Made by a program: the position numbers and the translations under genes. The notes under the pieces are model-generated. The model was not told where the DNA came from, ran no database searches, and saw only the letters and a program-made list of their open reading frames with translations. 64,000 bases of DNA from Melastoma dodecandrum (taxonomy: Eukaryota > Streptophyta > Magnoliopsida > Myrtales > Melastomataceae), in assembly GCA_029817715.1 (NCBI GenBank), contig JARUPY010000602.1, positions 2,559,501 to 2,623,500 on the forward strand, written 5' to 3'. Positions 1 to 11,157 of this stretch are shown piece after piece (within the stretch, counting starts at the first letter, position 1; each line of letters opens with the position of its first letter).

Positions 1-900
1 TGACCGGCGGTCAGTACGAAAGGGACGTCGAGCTGATCGTCGATCAGATAGCCGAGTACATTGAGGGAATCAATGTGTCGGAGGACGGCTTGGACGCTTG
101 GATCCTTGACGTCGACGACACCTGCATTTCGAACTTGTTTTATTACCGCGGGAGGCGGTACGGGTACGTTACGTCTGCTCTGTTTCGCGCGTTCTTTACT
201 TTTTTTTTTCCTTTCAGTAGTTAATACGGTTTTCTTATGTGTACACCTCTAACCACGGACGGGTACAGGTGCGATCCCTTTGACGGGCCGGGGTTTGTAG
301 CGTGGGCATTGAGAGGTGAATGTCCGGCAATCCCACCGGTTCTGCGGCTCTTCCAGAGGCTGATCGAAGCTGGATTCAAAGTCATACTCGTAACAGGAAG
401 GGACAAAGCGAGTCTGGGCGAAGTCACCATCGCAAATTTGCAGAGTCAAGGCTTCGATGGTTACGAACGCCTGATCATGAGGTGAGTTCACGTCGATCCA
501 TTCCTTGAACGATTCAGGGCATTTCCCAAACACGAGGTGATTGATCAAAGCCAGTATTGACGCTCTTAGTTCTCAATTTCGTAATTTCGTCTATTCGAGG
601 GCTTAGGACGCTCTCGCCTCTCGCAATCTCAATACCACGTAGAGAACCACGACCGACTATCCTAAAAAGCTTCAGTAGTCAGATACTGATGAGGTTTCCT
701 CGTCAAATTGGATGTCATGCAGGACAAGAGAACATGGAGGAAAAGGTGCAGTGGCCTACAAATCAGCGGTGAGGAAGCTTTTGGTGGAAGAAAGTTACAG
801 GATTTGGGGCAACGTTGGTGATCAGTGGAGTGACCTTCAAGGTGAATTCGTCGGCAACAGGACGTTTAAGATCCCTAATCCTTTGTATTTCGTTTCCTAA
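1..900 (+). CDS. Acid phosphatase, HAD superfamily (vegetative storage protein type), 3' part of gene
   Basis: Plant acid phosphatase of the class B/VSP type, a secreted or vacuolar HAD-fold phosphomonoesterase. The gene enters from the left edge, so the N-terminus and signal peptide are missing. Three exons can be joined in phase: 1-163 (reading frame begins at base 3), 269-481 and 723-900. The first holds the nucleophile motif DVDDT in LDVDDTCISN. The second holds RYGCDPFDGPGF across the splice and motif II (VTGRD). The third holds the motif III lysine region and GNVGDQWSDLQG, the acidic motif IV. The C-terminus, FKIPNPLYFVS, is typical of the family, and the stop is at 898-900. Both introns are GT-AG (105 and 241 bp). 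Nothing looks broken in the visible part. Family assignment is firm; substrate cannot be judged. Confidence 0.93.
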
Positions 901-1505
901 GCTCGGATGAGTACGTCCTCGCTGATCTTGGGGGAGGAGCGAAGGCGCCCTTTGAAACATCTCCAGACTTCATCACATGGAATGTCGTGGGTTGCCGTTC
1001 CTCACCATTGCAGGAAACTTGCCTTTTAGATTGCTGTTGTATTATTCAACACCATGTATGGACGACATTGAGATAGTAATCAGATGGTACTTATCGGGAA
1101 TCTCGTAAGAGATACGCCGATACTACATTTTAAAGTGATGTGCGATGGGTTTTGATCAATTAGCGCTTACTGATAAGCGAGTTAAAGTTCGTCAGGAAAT
1201 TTAGGCGATCGCAGAGGCTGGTGTAAACACTACATGAAACTTTCCTCGGATTCAAGAACGCCCGAGAATCATAACCGTGCGATCTTCGCTGGTTAGTGCT
1301 TATAATTTCGGTGGAGAACTGTAATCAGAATGTTCAATCTAATTAGCAAAGCAGGACCAAATTGGTCGATGGATTGGGAGTGTGCCTGAGGGAGCCTGCA
1401 AGCAGAGTATTTTAGATGCAGAAAGATGGATCGGAAACTCATCCTATCGATGTTGACATCGCCACTGACACGGTGTTCGTTCCTCCGACGAGTGAGCTTC
1501 AAAAC
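901..1505. other. Gene-poor spacer, convergent 3' ends
   Basis: Spacer between the convergent acid phosphatase and NPH3-family genes. It should hold both 3' untranslated regions. No coding similarity, repeat or clear poly(A) signal stands out. Confidence 0.5.
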
Positions 1506-3476
1506 TCAGTTTCTCTTACTCCGGCATGACCTCGACTTGTTGGTGGGTTTTGGCCGGTTCCCTCTCCCCTTTTGGTTGCTGAACATCCTGAATCCCCTTG
1601 ATATGGAACCAAGAATCGTACCCCCATTAGCCGATTTGTCCATTGTCCTCTGCTTTATTAGCATCTGCTCCTTCTCCAACTCGCTGAGCCGCACCCTCAT
1701 CCGCGATATCTCGAGCTTCAGCTCTCGGTTCTCCCTCCTCAAAGACGCGTAGTTGTCCCGTGGAGACATCGACGCACTGGGGATCCCACTGCTAAATTTC
1801 TGCGAGACGAATCCCTCTCCCGAGCTCCCTGAGAAGGAGTTCTTTAAACGAACCTGTTCAGCATACAGGACTCGAACAATCATCTGGACAGGTAGCCGGT
1901 CATTCTGCGCCGCGTGATGACATGCTTCCTCCGAGAGCTTATCGCAGTCCACGAACTTGCAGAGCTTATTGCACTCATGTTCAGTCAGCATTGGATGTGC
2001 CTTCAGGTATAAGTCAATTGCGTGGTAGAGGGAGTCGTCCATGACTCGGAAGTAGTCTGGCACTAGCTCGATCAGAGCGCAGAACTTGTGAAAACTCAAA
2101 TAGGGATCGGCTGCGATTTTGGCCAGGTATGCATCCACGAGACATCCTACCTTGAGTAATGAACCGTGGCAGGGAGAACTGAGCGTGTTGTGATCGTTGT
2201 TGCCGCACGCATTGCGTTCGTCCTCATCAATTTGCTGCAGGAAATTAACCAGTATCCGGTGTATGCAGTCGACATCGAATAGCGACTCACTGGCAGGGAC
2301 AGAAGGTATGAGCAGATCATCAAGCATAGCCATTTCCAAGTGAGAGGCGATTCTCTTCTCGAGCTCGAGTCGACAGGCTACGTCAGAACCCAACGCCATT
2401 GCAATCTTCAGCATCCCAAACAAGAACCCTAGTGGGACCCAAGAGCTTTTCTCCGATGAAGGCAGAAGGCTCACGAGAGTTTCCACCACCATTCTCTGCT
2501 CGGTCTCCGACGTATTCCCACTTTGGCTTCTGTCAAAATCCTTCAATGACGATTGAGCGTATCGAATAACCAACACAACGATGCTACCCTGCCGAACGCC
2601 TGTTTTCTCCATCGCACGCACAACTCTCTTGAAGAAATCAATTGGTAACATCAACAGATCTTCGACCCACCAGTCAGGACAAGTGCTCTCGATTTCTGGT
2701 GAAACTGATCGGCTGCCATCATATTCCAACCTCGACAAACCGGAAACCAACTGCTCTTTCACGGCATTGGAGGCAATAGCCTCCACGCACCTCTCGACGA
2801 TTCCCGCCTCCTCAGCGATGCGCCCCAATGAGTCCCTGCACATAGTCAGCACCTCCACCGAGCTCTCTAGGCTCTGAAGGACGACCTTGCTTAGGAATAC
2901 CTCCGTCCGAGCAATCAGGTTGTCCTCCCTGTACTCCTCGGTCATTTCTAGGTACTCTGCCGCACAGTAGAGTTGTGCCACATTTGTCGTAGTGATCGGG
3001 AAGTTGATCCCGTAACAGAACTTCATGGTTAACTCGAACATTGGCACTCCCCCGGGAAAGCCGGCCAGCTCCAGCGTCGACAGGTTCACGTCCTTCCCGA
3101 CGATTCCCCTAATCTTTCCACACTTAGCCACCAGAGGGAACTTCACGAAGATCCCAGGAACCACATCACATAATAATATACATCCATCCATCATCGGAAG
3201 TTTGCATAAGAGGATCAAGACTGCCCGTTACCTTGTGAAGAAGGAACGACTCCCCGTCGACGACAACCGTGATGTCTTCTGCAATCTCGGAAAATATTCT
3301 TCAAAACAAAGAGCCGCATAATCAGTTATATTATAGCCACGACACGGCAACATGAATCGGCACCCAATAGAGTTTGCATCCATGTACCTTGTCGCGAAGG
3401 AGTTGGAGAGACCAAGGGTCGGCATAGCCGGGGAGACGGAGGAGGCACGGAGGTTGTTGTGGGAGACCATCTTCAT
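1506..3476 (-). CDS. BTB/POZ and NPH3 domain-containing protein
   Basis: Member of the plant NPH3/RPT2-like (NRL) family, predicted substrate adaptors of CUL3 ubiquitin ligases at the plasma membrane, with known members acting in phototropism and auxin transport. Three exons on the minus strand: 3476-3388, 3298-3232 and 3140-1506 (89, 67 and 1635 nt), joined in phase to 596 residues, a usual family length. The N-terminal BTB domain starts at about residue 30 with DITVVVDGESFLLHKFPLV. The NPH3 domain follows from about residue 185 (CPDWWVEDLLMLPIDFFKRV). It contains the conserved NYASLRRENRELKLEISRM segment with the family tyrosine, then a coiled coil and a basic Ser/Arg/Lys-rich tail ending SCRSKRN. 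The first in-frame ATG is at 3476; a second at 3470 is also possible. No disruption is seen. The exact NRL subclade was not resolved. Confidence 0.93.
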
Positions 3477-6130
3477 CGTCAAATCTCATCCGCTATGGAA
3501 TGCTTTTCCTTTAGCCAGTTTGTAAGCCAAAGTTCAATTCCCTCCTCTGCTTTATCATTTTTTGTTTTGTTTTTGGCTCTACTTTTGTCATCGGATGCTT
3601 TTATCTCAAAACAAGAAAAAGCCACTGAGGTCTTTCTTTAGTCAGTGCACTCTTTCTGTGACATACGTAATGTCATACTCAAATTCTTAGCTAAAGTGAA
3701 AGTACATTTTTTTTATACATAAATATGTACATCTTTTCCTTATAATTTAAGAAATTGTTGTTCTCGTAATTCTGAAAAGATTAATAAAACATAACGAGAA
3801 ATTCCTGATCGATTTACCTAATAGTCTACTCTGCTTATATTTAAGTACATTTTTCATTTAAAATCTGACATATGTATAATAAAAAATATTTTCTCTCTTT
3901 TTTTTTTTTTGTTCTTCTCCTTTTCGTATTCTCGTGGAGTGTGTGTTGATGGTGCAGCCAGCATTTGTTTTTTCATTTTGTCTTGGTGTGCGGTTATTAC
4001 ACGCCACTGTAATCATTTAAGCCTCTTGTGTTTTCTTTTTCGTCTGTAAAAAAATTACTTTCTGGTAAATACAGTTTGGTTTTAATGTCCAACTTTTTCG
4101 CTTTAACGAACGTTCTTCGAATTCTTCCTCCATTGGTTTTGTTGTCCGCCCCACACTTTGGCAATGTTATAAATAGTAAAAACATGATTATTAATTAATT
4201 AAAAAAAAAAAGTACGTTGAATTAATTGACTCTTAACAAGTAATTTTACAAGTGCTAAATATGTATACATACAATTAAGCGTTTTGTAACTTGGATGCTG
4301 CTGCATCGTACAATTAACTAGCATACGACAACATCTGATGAAATATTTGTGTAGTAAGTAAGGGAGTGGGGATGGTCTGTTGTTGTTGTTGTCTGTGTGT
4401 CTGTCCAGTCAATCGAAGGTTTCTTCTGTAAGGAGTGCGCATCGGGGGGAGCGTGGTCTGGTCTGGTCTGGTCAAATTTGGTCAGGCCCGGAGCTCAATA
4501 AAAGGCCAAAAAGAATAATTTGGGAATAAAGTCCAAAATTCGACAACTTCCTTTTATGTCCTTTACAGGTCAGCCAGCCCAAAAAAAAAGCAAATTGAAA
4601 GCCACTTTACTGTGGTTTGTTCTACAGTAATTTGATTTTTAGCACACATTATTTATTTGAATGCATTTTATAGCATTCCTTGGGTTTGTTGAATAATTAC
4701 TAAAATAATTCTAGGCTTTAAGTTCGTGGAAATAATTCCTTTTTTTTTTGATACTGATGCTGAGTGGAATTAGTAGTAGTTGCGCATAGCTGACCCGCAG
4801 TGCCAACCTCCCTCGACCAGTGGTGAAGCACAAGGCAACCCGACAGCCCCCGATCGACGAGCTTCGCGGTCGGTACAACCCCCCTCGATGCGCTCCGTTC
4901 AGAGTGTAGGAGAGACTTTTGCTGGTGTCCTCCAATTAAATTAAGTAAGCGCGACTTGACCTGTTTTGATCCATTCTAAAGAGACAATTAATAAGATTTA
5001 AATTTAATTATTTATTTAATGTGTTTCGTAAATTATTTTTCTTTTCTTATTTTAAAATACCTTAAAATAATAAAACTAGGTTCAATAATATTAATAATTA
5101 TATTTCACTGTTTATAAAAGTTAACCCTTAAAATAGTAGTGGTTGGATTTTTGTCTCCCAAATTATTAGAAAGGAAAGAAGAAAAATCAATTTAGAAAGA
5201 CATTCGCTTTTATCAAATGAAACTCTTTGCTCTCCGAATTTTAACGTGTTTCATGTGAATCCTTCTTAAGATGTCGTCTGGAATTCTGTATGCTATGCAT
5301 CAGCGGACCAAGTTCGTGATCTCGAGCAGCCCTTAATGCATAAATCATGACCCTCCTTTACCGGGCACGCCCTCATCGTTTTTCTTCAAACGTGGCAAGG
5401 CATGGCGAATTTGGCCGGATCGACGAGCAGAGGAGTTTGTCGGTAATTTTTAGGACTCGATTGCGTTTTCCGACAAAACAATTAGGACTTATTATGGAAA
5501 AACATAAGATATTTTCCGTTCCCGCCATAAAATAACGGTAAAACTGAACCTCCTTCCTCCTCCCGACAGACAGCACTTCACCTGTTCTTACAGATTCCCC
5601 GGGTGATCGTTATTTTATTCCCTCGGACTCGGCCCTCCCGAAATAAATCCCTGACCTAATCCACGTTAGGTTTCGTTCTATATTGCTCCAAAGGATGATT
5701 CCCTCGTTTCCCTTGCTTAGCATACGCTAACTTCGCCCTGTTCGTCTCGTTTGCCAAGTCAATCTCTGGGGGCCTTCACTTGCTATCCACATCAGGTGAC
5801 GAAATCAGCCAATAATTTACTCTTTCAATTTTATCTCGGTATTAAATTTTATTGGATTGTTAGTTTGTTTGCTGAGTCGTGGTGGACATGTCTTGTCTAG
5901 ATTAGATAGGATGAGTTTGGGTTGCTTCCGGTGCGGAAGGGACGGTGTTCCATTTTTGGTTTGTAGCTGATCACGTGTTTGACTTAAGACCTTATAGACG
6001 GCGAAATGAGGGGCGGAAGTTCTCAAGGTTGTGCTCGCCGTCATCTTGGAGTGTTGAGTACCTCCTGTTGCTTCTACTCCCTCAATCGAGAGTGAGTTTT
6101 TGCTTTTTTTTTTTCTAATAGTTGCATTCT
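3477..6130. other. AT-rich intergenic region
   Basis: Upstream region of the NPH3-family gene and spacer before the 6-kb kinase remnant. It contains oligo-A/T tracts (around 3899-3912 and 4200-4211), a short GGTCT repeat near 4456-4472, and a GC-richer stretch near 4790-4930. Short frames in both strands show no recognisable protein. I see no supportable gene. Confidence 0.5.
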
Positions 6131-7299
6131 GGGTTCACTGGATGGTTTCCGTGATCTTGCAGTAGACGCACTGAAGGCAATACGTAGTAGCCTGATCGAT
6201 CCTTCAAATAATCTTAAGGATTGGGGAAAGGGCGATCCAGGCAAATCCCATTGGACTGGAATTAAATGCAAAACTTCAGCGACGATCTCCGCGTCGCAGA
6301 GCTGTATGTCAAAATCTACCACAGATTAGGATTATTTGATATGGGGACTCTTCAAATCGAACTTTATCGTGCATATGTTCTCTGTATCTCCATAACCTGT
6401 TGTCTTGAATTTCTCAAGTCTAAAGTTGGTGGTGGTTTTCGATTTATATATACTTTCGGACGGTTGAAGCATGTCTCTTGTTAGGTAAGTTGATTTCTAG
6501 TTTTTCTCGTGCAACTTTTTGGAAGCAGGCGGTTGCTTCGACGAACCTCACAGGCACAATAGCTCCTGAAATTGGCCTACTCACCAGTGTCGCTATCTTT
6601 TATTCCTAATACTCGAGCTGCGGTGTTACTTTTTCACAGGTGAGTGTGTAACTTTTCTTTCTGGGAGGTCACTTTCATTCCTTGATTGCAGGCTGCTGGA
6701 CAATAACAACTTATCGGGATGACTTTACATCGGTCTCGTCGGTTGGGGTCACTCTAGTGAAGTGTTTCCATCATCAAGTCTATCGTCCTGGTGTGTCGAG
6801 TCTTTGAGATTTATTGTGCCAAATTCTTGAAATTCCTCTATCAATGTTCATGAAAATAAGATTGAAACTGCTCATAGAATTCTAATTTGAATTATTCTAA
6901 GTAATTAGAATCAACTGAATAAGTAAGAGCGATATTCACGGGGCATTGTGTGATCTGTTGAAGTCGATCCTCCGAAATGTCAGAGGAGAAGGTTGATTGT
7001 TGAATCCTCCACTTGGTGATGATATTATGTTAATTCTGAGTTCTTGACCACAAATTCATTCAAAACAAACATAGAATTGAGACAGAGCAGTGGAGGGTGG
7101 ATTAGTTAAATTAAGCTGAATTGTAAGGCATGTCTTACTATGTGGAGACCATTGATTTGACCCTTGATTCCTCGAAAGCGTTCGTGTAATCCCTTTATGT
7201 TTTTCATGCAAAACAGAGAAAATGAATGGAAACAGATGGATGAAAGAGTTACATCTTCGCTGCAGCTGTTGGGAGGGGCACAGAGGTAGGTAGCTGGAG

Positions 7300-8290
7300 A
7301 CAGGATGGGTCGACTCAGGAAACCGGGACCTTGTTGTTTTTGGGATTCGGGGTTTACTTCTGTAACTGGACGGGTTGAAGCTGCAAGGATGGGAATGACG
7401 CCAGGTGCAGTTGAGTTGGTGAAGGTGTTGGCGTCTTCGCTGGCGTTGAAGCAAGAAGCTACTGGCAGGCAGCTGCCTCTGTGGTTGAAGAGCTGGGAGT
7501 GACATCAGGAATAGCTGGCATCCCTTGAGCTATAGAGCTGGAACAGCTGGTGCTGTGACTGGAAATGAAGGAGGATGCTGGAGCAGGGAGGCAGACACCG
7601 TCGCTGTTGGAGCTGCGGAGACCTAGGCTGTTGCTACTGCTGGTGCGGCTGTTCTGCCTCCATCTTGCTGCTGGCCGAAATACGCTGGTGCTGGGGTTGT
7701 GATGGCTAGCTATTGGTGCAATGCAGAGGTACATTTTCTAGACGCAGGTGTTGGTATTGGGAGGCACCGGGAATGCTAGTGACGGAGCTGGGAACCTTTA
7801 AGTTGCCTCCATTACAGCCGGAGTATGCCAAAGCTGCTGTAGTTGCAGTTGGGACAGCCAGGGTTGCTGTAGTTGCAACTGAGAACGTTGGGCATGCTGC
7901 AGTTGTACCTGGGGAATACTGGGGAGGAGCATTTGTCGAGGTTTGCCGCTGTCAGAACTTGTTTCGAGGAGTAGCTGCTGGAGGTGCGGAAGGGAGGGTC
8001 GCTGCAGCTTGGTGGGTGGGTGGTGGACGCCGTCACTTGTTGCAGCTGGGAAGGAGACGAGGAGCTGGGAATGATCAGCCGTCCTTGGCATCGCTTGTGG
8101 ACCCTGTGGAGAGGCTGGAATCTGCAAGTTGCGCTGTAGCTGACTCTTGCTAAGTCTGTTGCGTCGAAGGATGCTGCTGTGGAAGTAGGGGCTGATATTG
8201 CTGGAGTTTTGGAGGCTGAGGCTATGCGAGCTGAGCTCCCGTAGGCTGTGAAACTAGTTGATGAGGTGATAGTCGCCACAGGTATTCTGA
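7300..8290 (-). other. Ser/Thr/Ala/Pro-rich low-complexity reading frame of unknown origin
   Basis: A block of about 1 kb dominated by GCTG/CAGC-like codons, lying inside the broken kinase gene. On the minus strand, frames rich in Ser, Thr, Ala and Pro stay open over long stretches (8279-7812, and others between 7734 and 7305). The plus strand is open too (7713-8153), as expected of biased sequence. The minus-strand frame begins inside the left arm of the adjacent inverted repeat. I recognise no domain. It could be a relic of a secreted Ser/Pro-rich protein, a captured fragment, or simple-sequence expansion. Confidence 0.35.
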
Positions 8291-8752
8291 TGCGCCTAGG
8301 TGGAGAGTTGAAGAGTTACGGAATTGATCCAAACACTGCGGTATCAGCTCCAGATTGAGCAGCAAGATTTGATTCACCTTTGTCTCCCAACTTATAATTC
8401 TATCATGCTCTCATCTTTGTATACTGGCATTGCAGAAACTGATTCCAGTATGGAGATGACCAAGCGGTTCAGACTGACTACTGAGACCGACAACAGCAGT
8501 GGGAAAATAACCTGCCAGAAAGTTGGAAGTAATTTCGGCAATGCCGGTATACAAAGATGAGAGCCCTGGAGGACTTAGATTAGAGAAAGAGAATTATTAG
8601 TTGGGAGACAAAGGTGAATCAAATCTTGCTGCTCAATCCGGAGCTGATACCGCAGTGTTTGGATCAACTCCACTTTTAAACTCTCTGCCTAGGCGCATCA
8701 GATTACCCATAGGGACTATCACCTCATCAGCCAGTTGCACAGCCTATGGGAG
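8236..8752. repeat. Long imperfect inverted repeat (arms about 215 bp)
   Basis: The left arm runs from about 8236 to 8450 and the right arm from about 8525 to 8752, with a spacer of about 75 bp. The outer ends pair CTCCCGTAGGCTGTG (8236-8250) with CACAGCCTATGGGAG (8738-8752). The inner ends pair TATACTGGCATTGC (8420-8433) with GCAATGCCGGTATA (8541-8554). Matching continues through most of the arms, with scattered substitutions and a roughly 20-bp extra stretch in the right arm near 8562-8590. A transcript through it would form a long hairpin. The right end abuts the first surviving kinase-domain relic of the pseudogene. Confidence 0.85.
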
Positions 8753-9720
8753 GTAATGGGAAGGTTTATCGAGGTTGTCTGTCCGACATCACAGCCGTGG
8801 CTATAAAACGTGCTGAGGAGGGGTCTTTGCAAGGCCAAAAGGAATTCCTGACGAAGATAAATCTCCTATGGAGGCTACACCACAGGAATCTTGCTTCGTT
8901 AATTGGCTATTGTGACGAAGAAGGTGAACAGGTGAACTATTTCTGGACCTTTTTGCACACTTCGAATGAATTATACTGTTGAGTTTGAACGTGGATCGTT
9001 TAATAGATTGAACTCATCTTCAGATGCTGGTATACAAGTTCATGCCAAATGGAACTCTGAGGGAGGGATTGGATTTCTGGTAAGTTAAAATCTGATGATG
9101 GCCATCCGGACTCTCGCAGCTCGCCCCACCCCTCAGGCAACGAAGGGGCGATACCATCTCACGTTTCTACTGTAGTTAAGGCAATACCGGTAAGTCCTTA
9201 TTAGGAGTTCATTTTGGATAGTTTCCTTTGCGAAATCATGAACATTCTGCATGCGCTGCGTTGTGCAGGGATATCTCAATCTAGAATACTTCCTGACCCG
9301 CAAATTGACAGATAAAAGCGATGCATACAGCCTTGGAGTCGTGCTTCTTGAGCTCTGGACAGGGATGCAGCCAATATCGCACGGCAAAAACATCATGGTG
9401 AGACGGTAAGTACACACGACTCTACAGTTTAGCGCTATACATTTCCCTCGGCCTAGAAAATGCGTAAAATACAAGTTTGCGAATTTTGTTATAGGTTAAT
9501 ATGGCACATGAAGCCAGGATGATGTTGTTCATAATAGACAATAGGATGGACTCGTCCCTTCCGAGTGCATCGAGAAATTCGTTGCCTTAGCGCTGACCTT
9601 TTCCTATGACAAGCCAGAGAATTAGCCATGTATGCTGAATGTCATCAGAGAGGTAGAGGGTATAATCAGACTGATGCCAGATTCCGATGGCAGACGTCTT
9701 TGAGCTATTCGAGTCAGCCG

Positions 9721-11157
9721 TTGGTGCCTTCGTACATACATCTCAGGTATATCAGGAAGCAATCTTGTAAGCAGGGTTGTCCCAACCGTTGCACCACGGT
9801 AGCAAGTAGCAACTGTGAACATGAAGCACAATGTTGAGACCTTCCCCCAAAACATGGTAAGTTGGTCTTCTCATTAACTTGACAGGTTAGGTGTCAATGT
9901 GGCATGTGATGTACATAAAATATATGTATAGATATTGGATGTTTACCATGTAAATTGCTTAAGACAGGAAGATATCCAGCGTCATGCACAACCTCAACAT
10001 TCCGGTTGTACCAATATGTCGAGTTGGACTTAGTATCATCACAGTCTCATCAGGTCGCGTTTCCTGACCGTCAAGCATGACCCGCATTCCAACCCAAAGG
10101 TCCCTGTGGACGAGAACTCCCCTTAATACGATCGCACCTCAGTCACAGTCTCCCTCCCATTTCAAGCACCTCCCTCAAAGGCAAATCCCCTTAGGATACC
10201 CTCCTCGGAGGGACCGACCAACGGCTTTGGCCCACTGAGAACTCCTTCGGCACCATTAGTCACATTTACATAGGATTCTCTCAAACAAAACAAATAAAAA
10301 ACAAGCATGTGCCCAGAAACATAAACTTCAGAACATCAATCAGAACTTCATGTGGCCCTGCATCAATAAAACTAATAGAGGCCATTCAAGATCATTCCTC
10401 CAAGCTCACCCTTCAATCCTTCTTTTGTTTCTTGGGTAGTTGACGAAAAACATGCCCAGCAAAGAAGTCAGGACATACAGAATCTTGTTCAGACTGCGAG
10501 ATCTATGACCTGACAACTACCTCCTAACAATCATAGAAAGCATCCACATAACTACCAAAATGGATGCATCTATACATACAAATACATGCAGCCGCCAGCA
10601 CAGTACTACTCCTAGTTTGCCTCAGTAATACCGAGAGCAAGCAGACGATAAAGCTTTTCTTAAGTGAATTCCAGATGATACAATCCCAGCCACATATCAT
10701 GATAAGAATGCATCAAGCACAAACTAATTGAGTTTCTAATACAAGAATAAATCCAATGAATAGGTTGATAGGGAAAAAAGAAAACCCCACTCGAAGACAG
10801 GAAGTACAGCCTAGGCTAAAAGAAGACCATATGACAAACTATATACCATGTCCATTTTTTGTTGGTTTTGCTCGTGGATATATAGTGATTTTTTTCTCCT
10901 TTATGAATGATAAAAAAAATTTTAAAAAGACCCAATAGCTCAAAACTGACAAACCTATATGGAGAACACCAATTGCTCGCCATAAAGAACCGTTAGCTTC
11001 TACGCCTGATTGGCGGTTGGACTTCCAGCTGAACCGGCCACGTATACCGCATACGTGCTGCATTCCGCAATGGGACCCTGCGAGAGTATAAAACATCTCG
11101 GAGAAGTTCATTTCATTTTCTTTCTTTTCTGTTTTTGGTTTTCTGATGTAGAAACTC
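9721..11157. other. Intergenic region, downstream of the KH gene
   Basis: No coding sequence is recognised. The part from about 10330 to 11157 may include the 3' untranslated region of the minus-strand KH gene. The stretch 10000-10270 is richer in GC than its surroundings and may be a repeat remnant, but no terminal repeats or protein relics are visible. Confidence 0.4.

Larger units (their letters stand above)
6130..9720 (+). pseudogene. Decayed LRR receptor-like kinase (LRR-VIII-1, At1g06840-like)
   Basis: Scattered exon relics lie in the order of an LRR receptor kinase but are full of stops and frame changes. At 6160-6310 lies the LRR N-terminal cap (VDALKAIRSSLIDPSNNL, then LKDWGKGDPG). 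At 6530-6605 lies NLTGTIAPEIGLLTSVA and at 6690-6720 LLDNNNLSG followed at once by a stop. The kinase resumes at about 8745: [41 protein letters not shown]. Next come YKFMPNGTLREGL at 9027-9078, [19 protein letters not shown] near 9270-9415 and a C-lobe relic at 9495-9700 (MLNVIREVEGIIRLMPDSDG). The LRR and kinase halves are separated by about 2 kb holding a low-complexity block and an inverted repeat. Most LRR exons, the catalytic loop and the DFG region were not found. It belongs to the same broad subfamily as the 40-52 kb cluster but a different branch. Confidence 0.85.
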
